From assembly GCA_905250125.1 (NCBI GenBank), contig CAJNOL010000187.1:148201-212200 (forward strand): a DNA stretch of 64,000 nt, in the 5' to 3' direction. Under the pieces are notes generated by a model. That model had not been told where the DNA came from, ran no database searches, and saw only the letters and a list, made by a program, of their open reading frames with translations. Position numbers and translations under genes: made by a program. Within the stretch, counting starts at the first letter, position 1, and each line of letters begins with the position of its first letter. Source of the DNA: Rotaria sordida (Eukaryota; Rotifera; Eurotatoria; Philodinida; Philodinidae). This document shows positions 37,301 through 49,625 of the stretch, piece after piece.

Positions 37301-38953
37301 CTATTTGTGCAATTTCATTAATAAATTTTTTATGAAAACCTTTTTCAAATAAATATTTTCGAAATGAAAAACGTGTTGCTGTATAAAAATCTTGATCAAG
37401 CATTTGTAAAAATTCTTCAACTGTATTAAATGTTCGGCCATTATCTTGATAATCATATATACTAAAAAAAATATTTATGTTAATGCATATTTCCGAAAGA
37501 CAAGAAAAACAAACGATTTACCGAGCGAAATTCGATAATTTTTTGTCAAGCCAAAAATTCAAACGCAATGCATCAACACCATATCGCCATAAAATAAGAA
37601 ATACATTTGGAATATAACGAGATAAAGTAGAAAATAATGTTTGAGAACCATCATTAGTCATTATATATGGCATTGAACTTGGTACATTAAGTCGTTTTAA
37701 ACCTAAATATGCAAAAAATCAATATGTATTTCAGTACAGTATGCATATGTCAGGTAATTTAGTGAACACCGATCCAGTATAATCAATGTGAGTTTTCGGT
37801 GAACAGTTTACTGAAAGTGTGATCCCTAGTTTCAACGTTGCAGTAAATGCGGATACCAGTGTAGTTAGTGCTTCAGTAAATACCAATGCCAATATGATCA
37901 GTACTAAACATGTGCAGTGTAGGTTTGTTTTGTGCTCTGATTGAGAAAAAATTTTCTAACCCTTACCCTATCCCGTAAGGTAACCTTGTACATCTCTAAT
38001 CAGTGGCCGCCATGGCTGAGTAGCTACGTTGTTCGACACGTATACGTAAGATACTATATGTAAATGTCAATACGACCAGCCGTTGAATGATCCTGAACAA
38101 GTCACTAATGGTTATTTGTCTCGGATTATACCTTCGATGACATGCTGACTATGTTGTGACATACACCTGCTCTCACAGTTAATTAGTGAGTATGAGGGGA
38201 GCACAAGAGCTCTGAGTCAGGCCTGCCTCCTATCCAGAGCTACAGCTAGTCATAGTTATAGAGAAGATATTGGGCTAGTGAATCTGCTGCTAGGTAGCAT
38301 CCCATATCATAAGTTAGCTGAAAGTCAGGAATATTCTTCCTTCCTTTCTAATCAGTGAATCCTGTGTCGTTGACTCACCGTCAGTATTTACACCAACACT
38401 GCACATCTATAACATAGGTACATATATTACTCATAATATTATTTTATAATTAATCTCAACATATTGTCAACTTATTTAGTCTATCTATTTTTATCTTGTA
38501 AAAAAACCAATTTTTATTGAAAATATTTGATGTAAACAAGAAAATGATCTCACCTAATTCATCAGTAAATCGTTTCATATATAAATTTTTCTCATGTATA
38601 ATTGATCCACCAGCTTCATATTCATTTCCATCAATATCTACATTTTTCAATCGACCTCCAACCTAGATATATTTTGTATAAATAACGAATATTTCGAAAA
38701 AAAATTATGATAAACAAACTTGATCTGATTCATAAATTGTTATTGCAACAGAATCATTTAAATAATATTTTAACCAATAAGCTGTTGATATACCTCCAAG
38801 TCCAGCACCAACAATTGCTAAACCAGAAAAATAAATATTCTATACCTTATTCATCTCATTAAACTTACCAATATGTGTTTTAGCTGGTTCATCCTGATCA
38901 CATTGTACAAATATACAAATGATTAATAGAATATAACCGACACGTACTATCAT
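34356..38953 (-). CDS. PCYOX1: Prenylcysteine oxidase (FAD-dependent thioether oxidase)
   Basis: Six exons (38869-38953, 38720-38817, 38554-38662, 37522-37702, 37250-37461, 34356-35161) give 496 residues; human PCYOX1 has 505. An N-terminal signal peptide ([13 protein letters not shown]) precedes the FAD dinucleotide fold [15 protein letters not shown] (GxGxxG at 32-37). Family blocks follow: [31 protein letters not shown] and [19 protein letters not shown]. The enzyme releases cysteine and a prenyl aldehyde plus hydrogen peroxide from prenylcysteines in lysosomes. Long introns 3 and 5 each carry a SINE-like element. An acceptor-like TTTGCAG lies 7 nt before the ATG, so the leader is probably spliced or trans-spliced. 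Gene and family are secure. Confidence 0.93.
35405..35669 (+). mobile_element. SINE-like element, copy A (PCYOX1 intron 5)
   Basis: This aligns with the copy at 38006-38346: GAGTATCTATGTTATTCAAC versus GAGTAGCTACGTTGTTCGAC at the head, CTATTTGTCTCGGATCAT versus TTATTTGTCTCGGATTAT inside, and GAATCTGCTGCTAGGGTAGC versus GAATCTGCTGCTAGGTAGC near the tail. It lacks a middle block present in the other copies. CAATGAGCA on both sides (35393-35401 and 35670-35678) suggests a target duplication. Confidence 0.75.
35690..37240. other. Remainder of PCYOX1 intron 5, nothing recognised
   Basis: Intronic AT-rich sequence. I see no exon, no strong palindrome and no further SINE copy here. Confidence 0.4.
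38006..38346 (+). mobile_element. SINE-like element, copy B with 11-bp target duplication (PCYOX1 intron 3)
   Basis: The 341-bp body is bounded by identical direct repeats TCTAATCAGTG (37995-38005 and 38347-38357). The head GCCGCCATGGCTGAGTAGC resembles the 5' end of a tRNA gene and contains an A-box-like TGGCTGAGTAG at 38013-38023; a proper B box is not convincing. The end is a CTTCCTTCCTT pyrimidine tail. A variable-length duplication with no inverted ends fits LINE-driven insertion of a short RNA-derived element. Confidence 0.8.
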
Positions 38954-39246
38954 ATTATATCTGCAAATTATGTCGATATTGTCTGCCATAAAGATATAGA
39001 ATTTTTTTTTTTCTAAACTTATTTTCTTTGTTTTCTTTTTCAAATATACATATACTGGCAAATAACGGACGAACACAGACAAGAAAAAAAGTAAAAAACA
39101 AAGACGAATACATGCACAGATAAAATTTTATGACAAAAAAAAACAACAGTAGACGTAAAGAATACGATCATTCATCGAACGAAACCAACGAAAACGAACA
39201 AGAAATTTTTATATAAAAACTAATGATAAACCACAGATGTAAGAGC

Positions 39247-42200
39247 TTATTTAAGTCGTTGAGTTATATTTGCAAGAGCAACAGAAAACGCTTGTAAAGG
39301 TGAAAACGGCCATTCAAAATCAAGTGTATAACAATTATTTTCAATACGACCAAATTGAATAACCTAAATTGAATAATTTTCATTTAGAATACAAAATCTT
39401 TTTCAATTCATAATTAACCTGTTTTCCTTTAAATTCAATTTGAAAATTTTTTGCTGATTCAAGTGTAACACGACCACCAAAATCTAATTGATATACTTGT
39501 GATTGTTCGTTCCATAAACTTAAATCAATAAAATAACATAAATAAATTTTTGGAAAATTTTTGAAAACTTACGGTGGTCGATTTTGCATCACATAAAATG
39601 TTGTATCATTTTGATTGTCCGTACGATTTATTAATTGATCCAATTCCGAGGATGGTGATAATCTTGTTAATGAATCCTTTGTTCCACTCGTACATGTCAT
39701 CATCCGATGTCGGGAACTTGAATGTCGCTAAAATTTAGATTTAAATTATTTTTATAACAATCGAAAATTAACTCATTTAGGTCTAGAGAAGTGCGGAATC
39801 AAATTTTGTAGTCCCGATCCAGAGAAAATTATTCTAGAATTTATTCATATTAAATCTTAAAAAACATCTTGTACTGTCTCGTTGTGCTGGTTCCGATCCT
39901 GATTAAAGTTTTGTGTTGACTGTAGCCTCGAACTCTTAGATATGGTTTCGTTTCTACAACGAAGTAATTGTTTCTGTAATATGTATTATTCTTTGAATAT
40001 ATATATAAAAGTTGAATAAATGATTTAAACTCACTGATAGTACCAGAATCTCTTTATATGCATAGATCAAAACAAAAGATATAGAAAACTGTTTGTTTTG
40101 CTCCATTTAGGTTTTTTGCTAGATATCGAAAAATTTTGGTTCTTGAAATCAAAGCCAGAATCAGTTAAAGACTTTGTTTCGTAAATAAAAATAATCGATT
40201 TAGTTATTCCTAATTATAATAGAATAATAAAGACAAAAATGTGCAGTTTAATTCTTGACAGAAAGAGTCTACCGAGACTATATTGGAATAATATCAGTCT
40301 CGGTCCTGATCTCGGCAACTTCCCTCTCTCCTGTGGTCCCGTGCATCTCTAGTGAGAATGGTACTCACTTTACGAGAAGTATTTCTATTATTAGTTTTTA
40401 ATTTTTCTTTTGTTGAACTATCTTCATATGAACTTAATTGTTCACTTTCATTGTTTATTTGAATATCAGGATCTTCATGTGAAAGTTGTCTTTGTAAAGA
40501 TGATGCGGATAAATGTGAATTATCTGTTATTGTTGTTGTTTGTTGTTGTTGTTGTTGCTGTTGACAACTATATAAAAGTTTTGTTGTTTGATTTAATGCT
40601 GGATCACTAAAACTTAATTTTTTTTGTTGATTACTATTAAATGAATATAAATTTCTATATGTTTCAGGTTCAAAACAACTTTCTGGTACAGTTGAAATAA
40701 TTGAAGAATTTGGAATAGCATTAGTAACTGCTATAGTTGTTTGATTATTTTGATTTTCACTACTATCATAACCGGATGAATCATCAATAATTAATGTTGT
40801 TGTTGCACTAGCTGTTGATGCATCAATATTATTTGCTATTGATGGAACAGTTATTGGTGGTGAACAATGACGATAATGTGTTGAATTATTTGTTATAGTT
40901 TTTGAATATGTTCGAGTAAATTTTGGTGATAATGGTTCTTTAACTTGAATACATGGTGGTGATATAGGACGAATAAAATTTGCTATTGATGCTGCTGGTG
41001 ATGTTGAACGACTTAAATTAATTGGTGATGTTGATGAAGAATTAGCTGTTGATGAATCAGCATTTGTTTGTGGATGACGATGATAATGATTTGTCATGGT
41101 AGTTGTAGTCATTGATGCACATTGTGAACGATGTGTTGATAAATTTGATGATATATGTGAGAATTTTTTAACCTGAGTTGAACATTTTGATTCATTGGTG
41201 GATGATGAAGGTTGCTGTGGCTGTTGGTGTTGTGATCGAAGTAAAGATGAATGTGTATTTTGTAATTGAGGAGACATTGGTGCTATTGGAATATTTGCAG
41301 CTATATTTAATTTTGATGATGAAAGAGCTAAAAAGAAAATATTTATAAAAACAAAAACAAAAAATAGGAAAAAATTGAAATTTAACCTATTAATGTTTCA
41401 TCATCATCGTCTTCATCAATTTTATTACGTATTTGTTGTTTTGTTTTACGAACAATTGGATTAATTAATTTTTTTTTTTTATTTTCATTAGAATATTGTT
41501 TTTGTTTTCGAATATTATAATTATTATTAGCAACAGTAACTGTCATTTGTCGTGGTTGTAAATGTAAAAATGAAGTTTTATATGTAACACTTCCTAAAAT
41601 TTCTGGTAAACAATTTGAATGACCATAGAATTTAAAACGTGTGCCCCAAATATTTGCCGCTATTGTACATAATTTGTTATTCTAAACAAAACAAAAGAAA
41701 ATTCAAACTTCATGAATCTTTTTCAATATTTGATTATTTTAATAGAACAAAAATGAATTATAATTTTCTATATTAATTTAAAGAGTACTATATAGTTTTG
41801 AAAGTACTAAAATCTGCTGATGTGTTGTTTTTCTTTTTATATATTATTTTCTAACGATAAAAAAAAAACAAAATTTAATAATTATTCAATTAAATTAAAG
41901 AATTATATTTGATTATAAATAAAATGAGTAAAAATTTATTATTATTAAAATCTATATGAGAAATATATGCGATATGAATAACAAATTGAATGTCAATTTA
42001 TATTGTTGAACTTTTTGAACTTATATATCTCCTGGGGTTCTATTGATCAATAGCCTATATGATTTTATTGTTTCATGATTATAAATAGAATGAATTCTAA
42101 TTGCTTCATTACATCTAAATAATGAATATAGATTCGATAAAAATCTTCAGAAAATCTGAGTAATTTCTTGTTCAATATAAATCCTTTTCTGATAATAGAA

Positions 42201-45200
42201 TATTCTCTTTGAAGAAAAAATGTACCGGATACAATAAAAAATTAGTCGAAAATAGAAAACTATTGAAAAAAAAATAATGTCTCCGATAAATGCTAACTCT
42301 AATCCTCTATTGTTTATTATAGATACAAAAGCAAAACAATTGCTATTCAATGTCATATAAATAATCTCGATGAACGATAAAAATCTCTTTTCGAAATCAT
42401 TTTGTTTTTCTTTAGAAAAATTTTTTTAACGAAAAATCATGAAATACAATAGAAAATCTCTTTAAAAAGTTTCAACGCTTGAATATAATAGAAGACACGA
42501 AGTCTTATATTACATGGAAGGGATTTCCATTTTTTTTTTAAATCCTAATCTGGCCACTCAGACGAAACCAAATGTTTCAAAGATACACTTTGCTACTGTT
42601 CAATGTAATCTACATTAAACCGACAAAATCCTTAGGTAGCATCCAAATGAGACGACTATAATAGAATTATGACATTTTCTAAGTGGATGAATCAAGGTTA
42701 AAAGTATGTATACGTCGATAGGTTTGACCAACTTATATCTAATTTTAGATTGTTTTTTTTTTTTTGCTGTTGTTTCTTTTTACAATGATAATGTCAAATA
42801 TAACAAAAGGAAAGAGATAAGAATACTATTTATATATCGTAGTTTTCTTCTGTTGATTTTCAATAAGAAAATATAACTATATTGATTACAAATTTTTTAA
42901 GCTTAATTGATTAAAATAATGTGTTTTAAAAGTGCAATTGTTATTAATGAATTCAATTAGTAGAAGTCTTTTTTTTTGTTTTTAAATATCATAGAAAATA
43001 ATGAAACTTGAATGTTGTTTTCATTCACCATATGTTAGACTATATATTACTATTATGTCAATCTGTTACATAAATATGTCAATGTTGAATCAAGGTTAAA
43101 AAAATTTCTTTTGTTTTTTTGTTTTTTATTATGTCTTACATATTTATGTTTAACAATTTTTGTTTTTTTTGAAGATTTTTCTTGTACATTATTTCTAATA
43201 TTATCATATTGTTTAAGTTCTTCTTCTAATTCAGAATCATTATCCGAACTACAACCTGAACTACTTCGATTTGTTATTAAATCATCACCATTATTATTAA
43301 TATTATTATCAATAACATATATTGAATTTCTATTTGTAATTAAACTTGTACGATTATTATTATTATTATTATTATTTGATAATTTTGTTTGTTGCTGTAC
43401 AGATGACATATTATGAAATGTATTTGATCGTGATCGAACAGAAGATAAATGTTTATTTTGTGATGATAGTTTTATTGATGATGATAATGATGAATAATTT
43501 GTTTTCATTTGTGGATCAAATATAATAAAATCAGGACAAATTTTTGATATACGTTTAGCTGTTAATAATGGTATAAGACCACCAAGATATTCTAAATATA
43601 AAACATATGTAGCTCCAGATAAATTTGTTGTTGTTGGCATTGTTGTTGAATTATCTATTTCATTATCAATACGTTTCATTGTACATTGTAAACGAAGATG
43701 AGATTTTAATGGATTACATACAAATGAACGTAAAGTTTTTTGTTCAGGTAAAAAACCTTTTATTGTTGAACGATAAAAATTTTGAAGATTTTGTTTAAGA
43801 TTATTTGGTAAAAATAATTTATCAAGATTTTGTAATGAATTATTTAATAAATATTCTTTTATTTTCATCTGACATAATGTTAACATAGATGGAAGAGATT
43901 TTTGTATTATCCATATTGTATAAACATATGAACCACATGCAGCAAATATTCGTTCTAAAAAAGTATAATTGAAATTATTAGGGTTTTTTTTTTTTTTTGT
44001 TGCTTTTTTCTTACCATTGCCATGTGCCCAACATAAAGCAGATAATGGTTGTGTCTAGAGAAGAAAAACAAATTTTTATTAAATCTATTTCATATAATAC
44101 AAGGTACTATGATTAGATAGGAGTGAAGATATTTTCCCTATATCTATTTAGGACATATAAATTGTGATAATATGATATTCACCATAAAAGGTATCGTAAG
44201 AAGTGTTAACCCTGATCTCGGGGTCTCATCTGGCCTATATCTAATTATAGTAATTACAAACGTTCTTCAATATAAACTATGTCTATTTTCTTAGAAGAGA
44301 AAAGTCATGAATTCTTTATTAACATGTATTTTTCCAATTTAGATATTTCTTACGCTATGCTTAATTGACCGAGATTTTTATTAAACTAGAAAATTTGTTT
44401 GTATAATGTTTACATATTAATACTGTAAAATTGCTTTTATTATGAACAAATAAAATTAAAAAAAAATCAATGTTAATAATAATGTTTTTCGAATAACAAA
44501 ACATTTCAATCGTTATTTCTTCTCTTCTGTGTGATATGTCAAATACATTTCTGTCAATCACTATTGACGAAAATATTCATTAACGAGAATATCTTATATT
44601 TTAATTCTATTGTCATTTATAATACTTCGATGAATAAACTATTTTTTTTCTATAATTAAATTACAAACCGTTTGTGGAATATGAATACGATGTAAAAATT
44701 CTCCACGACGAGTATAAAATATAAGTTGATTATTATAAATTGAATCATTTAAATATCTATGACCTCCTACAACAAGAATTTCACCAGGTGATGACCAATC
44801 CATTTTAATATCTTTTTTTTTTTAAATAAATATAAGGAAAAAACTTATATATATATATATATAATCTTTTATTTACTTTGAAGTTCAGTATCAACAGATA
44901 TTGGTGATTGATCTTGATAATTATTAAGAAAAAGTACATGACCATTATCAAGACTACAAGCAAGAACATAATCATCATTAACAAATTTTGATGCATCTAT
45001 AAAATAAAAACAAAGTAAAAAATAGATTTATAAGGACTAATTTTTTTTTTTGGGATATTCAATTTACTATTATCAGGTGCTTCAGGATAAAATTTATTAC
45101 ATGAATAAAGTAATTGTGTTATTGATTGTGTTGATAATTCAAAACCATCAGTTGTATTACCATGATGATCCATTAATATTAAATTTCCTGATGTTGTACC

Positions 45201-45919
45201 AAGAATAACACTGAAAACAAAAATAAAAGTCTTGTTTTTTTTTTTTTCATTTTATTCTCTTACTGTGAAACATCAGGCATCCATGTAACAGCTGAAATTT
45301 TTGCTTGTGCTGTATTAACAACTGTTGACCAATAACGTTGTCCTGTAACAGAACCAACAAGAACAAAACCATCTTCATAACAAATAACAGTCATACGACC
45401 ATCATGTGACCATGCCATATCAATAACAGGATGACTACGATCATTAATTAATTCTAATGACCATCGATTATCATGTTTAACCCATACAAAAATAACACCT
45501 TTTTCATCAACAGTTGCTAATTTTTGAAATGGTACATTCCATGAAACAAGACGAACTTCTGTACGATGTGCACGTAAATTAAAATTTGTACGATCAGGTA
45601 TAGATAAATTTTCATCAGATCTTATTGATGTATATGTTACACTAACAATATGATTTGTGTTACCTGTTGCTAACCATCCATCATATAAATTAATTGATTG
45701 TTGAATTGTTGTTGTTGTTAGTGATGGAATTGATCGATTATTATTATTATTATTATCATTATCATCATTATCATTATCATTATCATTATTATTTGTATTA
45801 TTTCCATCATTAGAAACATTTAATGACGATGATAGTGTAGGCAAATAATGCATCCATGATAATGATTGAATGATAGAATCTGTTCGTGCTATATTCGACA
45901 ATTCAACATAAGCATACAT
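39247..45919 (-). CDS. TULP4: TULP4-like: WD repeats, SOCS-box region and split Tubby domain
   Basis: Eleven exons (45264-45919, 45068-45210, 44877-44996, 44669-44811, 44015-44054, 43140-43954, 41387-41681, 40369-41327, 39573-39727, 39419-39518, 39247-39363) give 1180 residues; human TULP4 has about 1540. The N-terminus MYAYVELS and blocks such as DGWLATGNTN, NFNLRAHRTEVRLVSWN and DGFVLVGSVTGQRYWS match the TULP4 WD region. A SOCS-box-like stretch precedes LQCTMKR and YVLYLEYLGGLIPLL. The Tubby domain is split: ANIWGTRFKF and KTSFLHLQPRQMTV at about 645-690, then a low-complexity insert, then LWNEQSQVYQLDFGGRVTLE to the terminal ALANITQRLK. The protein is thought to be an adaptor of a cullin ubiquitin ligase. 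Asn/Asp runs (about residues 38-62) and a Gln run (40540-40566) are expansions of this lineage. Family very secure. Confidence 0.94.
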
Positions 45920-48655
45920 TTTCTTATTTTAAGACATTTCTTTTTTTTTTTGAAGATGAACGAACAAAAGAAAAAAAATATATATATATCTATATATATA
46001 TCTATAATAATAAAGAGATATAGTATACGAAAAAAATCTATAAGAAAGAAAATAGCAAACATTAGACGACCTTCTTTGATTATTATTATTATTACTACTA
46101 TATACTACTGCTGTACTTTGATTAATCCGAATGTCAAGGATATCGATGTACAGATTTATATAGACAAAAAAAAAAGAACATGTAAGATAAGAGAAAAAAA
46201 AGAAATCAGATCAATGTTTGAGAGATTTGAGATTTGTAAACAACTTAACAGATATAACTACCTACAATGATTTATTTCGATTTGAAATTGTATCTTATCA
46301 ACAATCATTCATAGAGGCCATAAACAAATGAAATGATACACATGAGCTAAGAACAACAACGATCATAGGAGTACATTGATGATGCCGTTGGCGACATTGC
46401 GCCTAATTATTTATCCAAAGGATTTTGATGAATGCCTACAACCTTGTTCCTTTCTCTTTCTCGTCTATAGCCTTCAGGAAACCGTTACAAGGAAAAAATG
46501 GGAAAGAAAAATGAAGAGAACAACTCGCATACTTACTAGTAGGAAAAAGAAGACAAAATTTCTATAGACTCTTGAATATCAATTTATTACTATTATATTT
46601 AATGACAATAACAGTTAGACTCCTAGTATATTACACTAAAAACTAATAGATCAAACCGTAAAAAATAGATATTCAGTTGCACTGATAAAAAAAAAAGGTA
46701 CTATATACTATCAGTGTAATATTAAAAATAAAACTTGCTTTTCACCTCTTATTTATTTTTATAAACAAGGACAAACTAAAGTCATTAGATGATACCTTTA
46801 CCTATACTCGAAATGTATACGTACGATAGTAAATGAAAACGACGAAAAAAAATTCAGTTCTAAATAACCATAGAAAGAAAAAAACATCAACAGAAAAAAG
46901 AACAAGAACAAAAAAAATGTGATGAAATCAAACTATAAATGACTTCTTTTTGTTCATATACATTGGATATTAAACAACGAATGAATTAATAATGAAAAGA
47001 AATATATATTGACGACATCTATCGATATGAATGATCGAAATAAGGTCAAGTACATGGAGAATGATTTCAGGATGGTTGTTTGAGTTTCTTTTTTTTTTTT
47101 AATAATGAGATATTTTTTGAAGGATAGATTTTGTTGGTTTTGAAATATTTCTTGACAAATCGTCCGAAGGATTTTACGTCTAGTCAGTCGTTCAGTTATG
47201 AATGTTTTCAATTTTATTCACCTGTGTTATCTTTTTAGAGTCAATTTTATCTGATCGATTTCATGATAATTTTGTATCTTCGTTTTACAAATATCATTCT
47301 ACCAATGGCAAAATGCTTGCGAATCGTATTTTTCATATAAAATATAAAGTTTATCGTTAGAAAAAATTTACGTAGATATATATATATAAATAGTACAAAT
47401 TTAGATTCTAATAATACAAATAAAAGTTTAATACGAAGAAAGAAAGTATTCATATGCTTGTCTGAGTTTTTTTGTTGAAATAGACTCTTGAATAATATTT
47501 GTTAATAAGTTATTTCATGCTTCATTGATCATATTTAGAGTCTTACGAGAGAAATTTTTTTCGAAGTACGGAAGTGTACTCCAGAACTCCAGTCGTTTTA
47601 TCTAGTTAAGCATATAATATTGAACTATATGAATGATTATATTATAGCCTGAACTTTAAGAATTCAAAAGTCACTACTTGAACTAGAAAATGCAGTCGAA
47701 GAAGTATGGAATAGCCTATTAATAAATATTGATTTTTAAGAATGTATTTAAAAAAAACCTTAGACAAGGTATCAATAATTTTTATTAGTATTTTTCATAA
47801 CTAAAACTCTAAGTTTTCAACACCTAGAAGGAGTAAATATAATTTTGTTAGACTACATGGAACGATAGAGTAAACCATTCTTTACCAAAATAAGACATCG
47901 TCGAGTTCTTTATGAATTTTGTTTTTGCCAGTAATTTAATTGAAAGTCAAAAAATGATTTTTGCTATAGGAAATTGAAAAAAAAAACGATTTTATGAACT
48001 TCCGTGAGATTGCTGGATCTTAACTAAAAATATTATAGAGAACTTGAAGGCATCTCATTTTGTAGAGAATTGTTTGTTCTATCGTTCTATGTAGTCTAAA
48101 GAGAAGTATATTTATCTTGCTCTAGGTACTGAAAAACTAGCCTAGAGTCTCTATCTTTGTGAATCTGATAATAATTTTTATTTCCTGATGTTCCTTTTAG
48201 AGACAATTTTCTCTATTTGAATTCTTTCTTATGCGTATGGTAGTAGAAAAAATTGAAAATAAACCTTGTTGAATAGTATTAGTACTCCTTGTCTATGTAT
48301 AGAAATTATTTCATTGGTAGTTTTATCGATAGACCATTTCTTCTCGAGCTACATGAAGTCTTACATGAATCAATTTTCTTGGAACATGATTATAAATGAC
48401 AAAAATCGACCTACCTTTTAATGCTTACCTTTAAACTACTGCATTTATTCTCATAAAATATTCAATTCATTCAGCTGTTTTATTCTATATAAAAGACACT
48501 TGAAATTTTGAATAAGAATATATATATATATATGAGGAGAAATTATCTCATTTACATTTATATTATAAAATATAATACTTATAAAAATGACTTCAAAAGA
48601 AGAAAAAAAAAATTCTTTTTTTGTTCTAGATTATCTTTACTTATATTTGTTAATT
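45920..48655. promoter_or_regulatory. Divergent intergenic region between TULP4 and IQCK-like
   Basis: The two genes start away from each other across 2.7 kb. The region has AT tracts (45980-46000), an inverted repeat at 47806-48145 and no exon I can support. Promoters of both genes should lie here; no TATA box stands out for TULP4. A TA run (48520-48531) lies just upstream of the IQCK-like leader. Confidence 0.4.
47806..48145. repeat. Imperfect inverted repeat
   Basis: The left arm has AGTTTTCAACACCTAGAAGG and AGACTACATGGAACGATAGA. The right arm answers with TCTATCGTTCTATGTAGTCT and CTAGGTACTGAAAAACTAG. The arms are about 120 bp around a roughly 100-bp loop. Confidence 0.8.
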
Positions 48656-49522
48656 ATGCCAGTTATAACTGTTGGTAAAGAAACTAATTTATGGCAAGAT
48701 ATTTGTTCAGAATTTGCTATTAAACGTGCACAAGCGGAAACAGGTGCTATATCAAGTTCATTTCTTAATTTTGAAAAAAAATATCATGATAATAATGACA
48801 TAAAACAAACTTTAACTGATAAACAAATATATGATCCATCAAAACATTCACCAATTTTTTGTAATTATTCTTATATATATTCACCAATTGATGATATAAC
48901 ACAAATTCAAATTAATACACGAATATCTCATCCAGCTTGTATTAATTATGCATTAACACCAATAAAAGATTTTCAAAAAGAACTATCTAAAACAACAATT
49001 ATACCTTCTATTCAACGTTCAATAACACCAATGAAAAAAAATTCAAAAGAATTTTCAACAATTGAATATCTTGAAAAATATATTTATCCAATATTATTAA
49101 AAGGTATTGAACAATTATTAATTGAAGCTGAAAAACGTAAATGTTTAGAACGTAAACGTAGTGCTTTTAATGCACTTGATTATTTAACACGTTATTTATA
49201 TTATAAAAATTCAAATAGAATTAATTTATCTGATGAACAAAATCAACAATTATTAGATAATAATCAATTATTAGAAGATATACCATTTGTTCGTATACAT
49301 TTTGAAAAATATCCACGTGCACCATTACCTAAATCACTTTTATGGAGTGAAGAAGAAGCTGCTTTAATAATTCAATCATTTTATCGTGGTTATCGTATAC
49401 GTAAACAAACTGAAGTACAAGAATTACGACAATGGCAACGTGAATGGCGTGAAGCAAATAGAAATATTCATGATGTTGTTGAAGATTTTTGGCGACAACA
49501 TACATCACCACCACCTGTTTAA
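48656..49522 (+). CDS. IQCK: IQ-motif protein K-like (IQCK)
   Basis: A single-exon frame of 288 residues, against 287 in human IQCK. Matching blocks are NLWQDICSEF at the start, EYLEKYIYPILLKGIEQLL, KRKCLERKRSAFNALDYLT, PFVRIHFEKYPRAPLPKSLL and the calmodulin-binding IQ motif AALIIQSFYRGYRIRKQ at about 235-251, followed by EVQELRQWQREWREA. The frame opens at 48587, but residues before MPVITVGKETNLW are Lys/Phe/Leu-rich translation of a poly-A/poly-T stretch that ends in the acceptor TTTGTTCTAG (to 48629), so I prefer the ATG at 48656. Human IQCK function is poorly known; expression suggests cilia. Lack of introns is unusual beside neighbours with up to fifteen exons and may reflect retroposition or intron loss. 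Confidence 0.88.
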   Translation: MPVITVGKETNLWQDICSEFAIKRAQAETGAISSSFLNFEKKYHDNNDIKQTLTDKQIYDPSKHSPIFCNYSYIYSPIDDITQIQINTRISHPACINYALTPIKDFQKELSKTTIIPSIQRSITPMKKNSKEFSTIEYLEKYIYPILLKGIEQLLIEAEKRKCLERKRSAFNALDYLTRYLYYKNSNRINLSDEQNQQLLDNNQLLEDIPFVRIHFEKYPRAPLPKSLLWSEEEAALIIQSFYRGYRIRKQTEVQELRQWQREWREANRNIHDVVEDFWRQHTSPPPV

Positions 49523-49574
49523 ATCAACTTTTTCTTTTTTTTTTTCGTCTCTCTCTTTTTCTTTTAAATATATA

Positions 49575-49605
49575 TTTATTTTGTTTTTTTTTTTTTTTAA
49601 ATAAA
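49575..49605. terminator. Overlapping poly(A) signals of IQCK-like and ZnT6-like
   Basis: AATAAA for the plus-strand gene is at 49600-49605, and TTTATT (AATAAA for the minus-strand gene) is at 49575-49580. The minus-strand signal lies upstream of the plus-strand one, so the two transcripts should overlap at their 3' ends. Confidence 0.5.
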
Positions 49606-49625
49606 AAGAAAAAAAATATAGAATA

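Noticed and set aside
37950-37985. Telomere-like text (TAACCCTTACCC)
   Set aside because: There is no repeated unit; a single occurrence next to a SINE is not a telomeric array.
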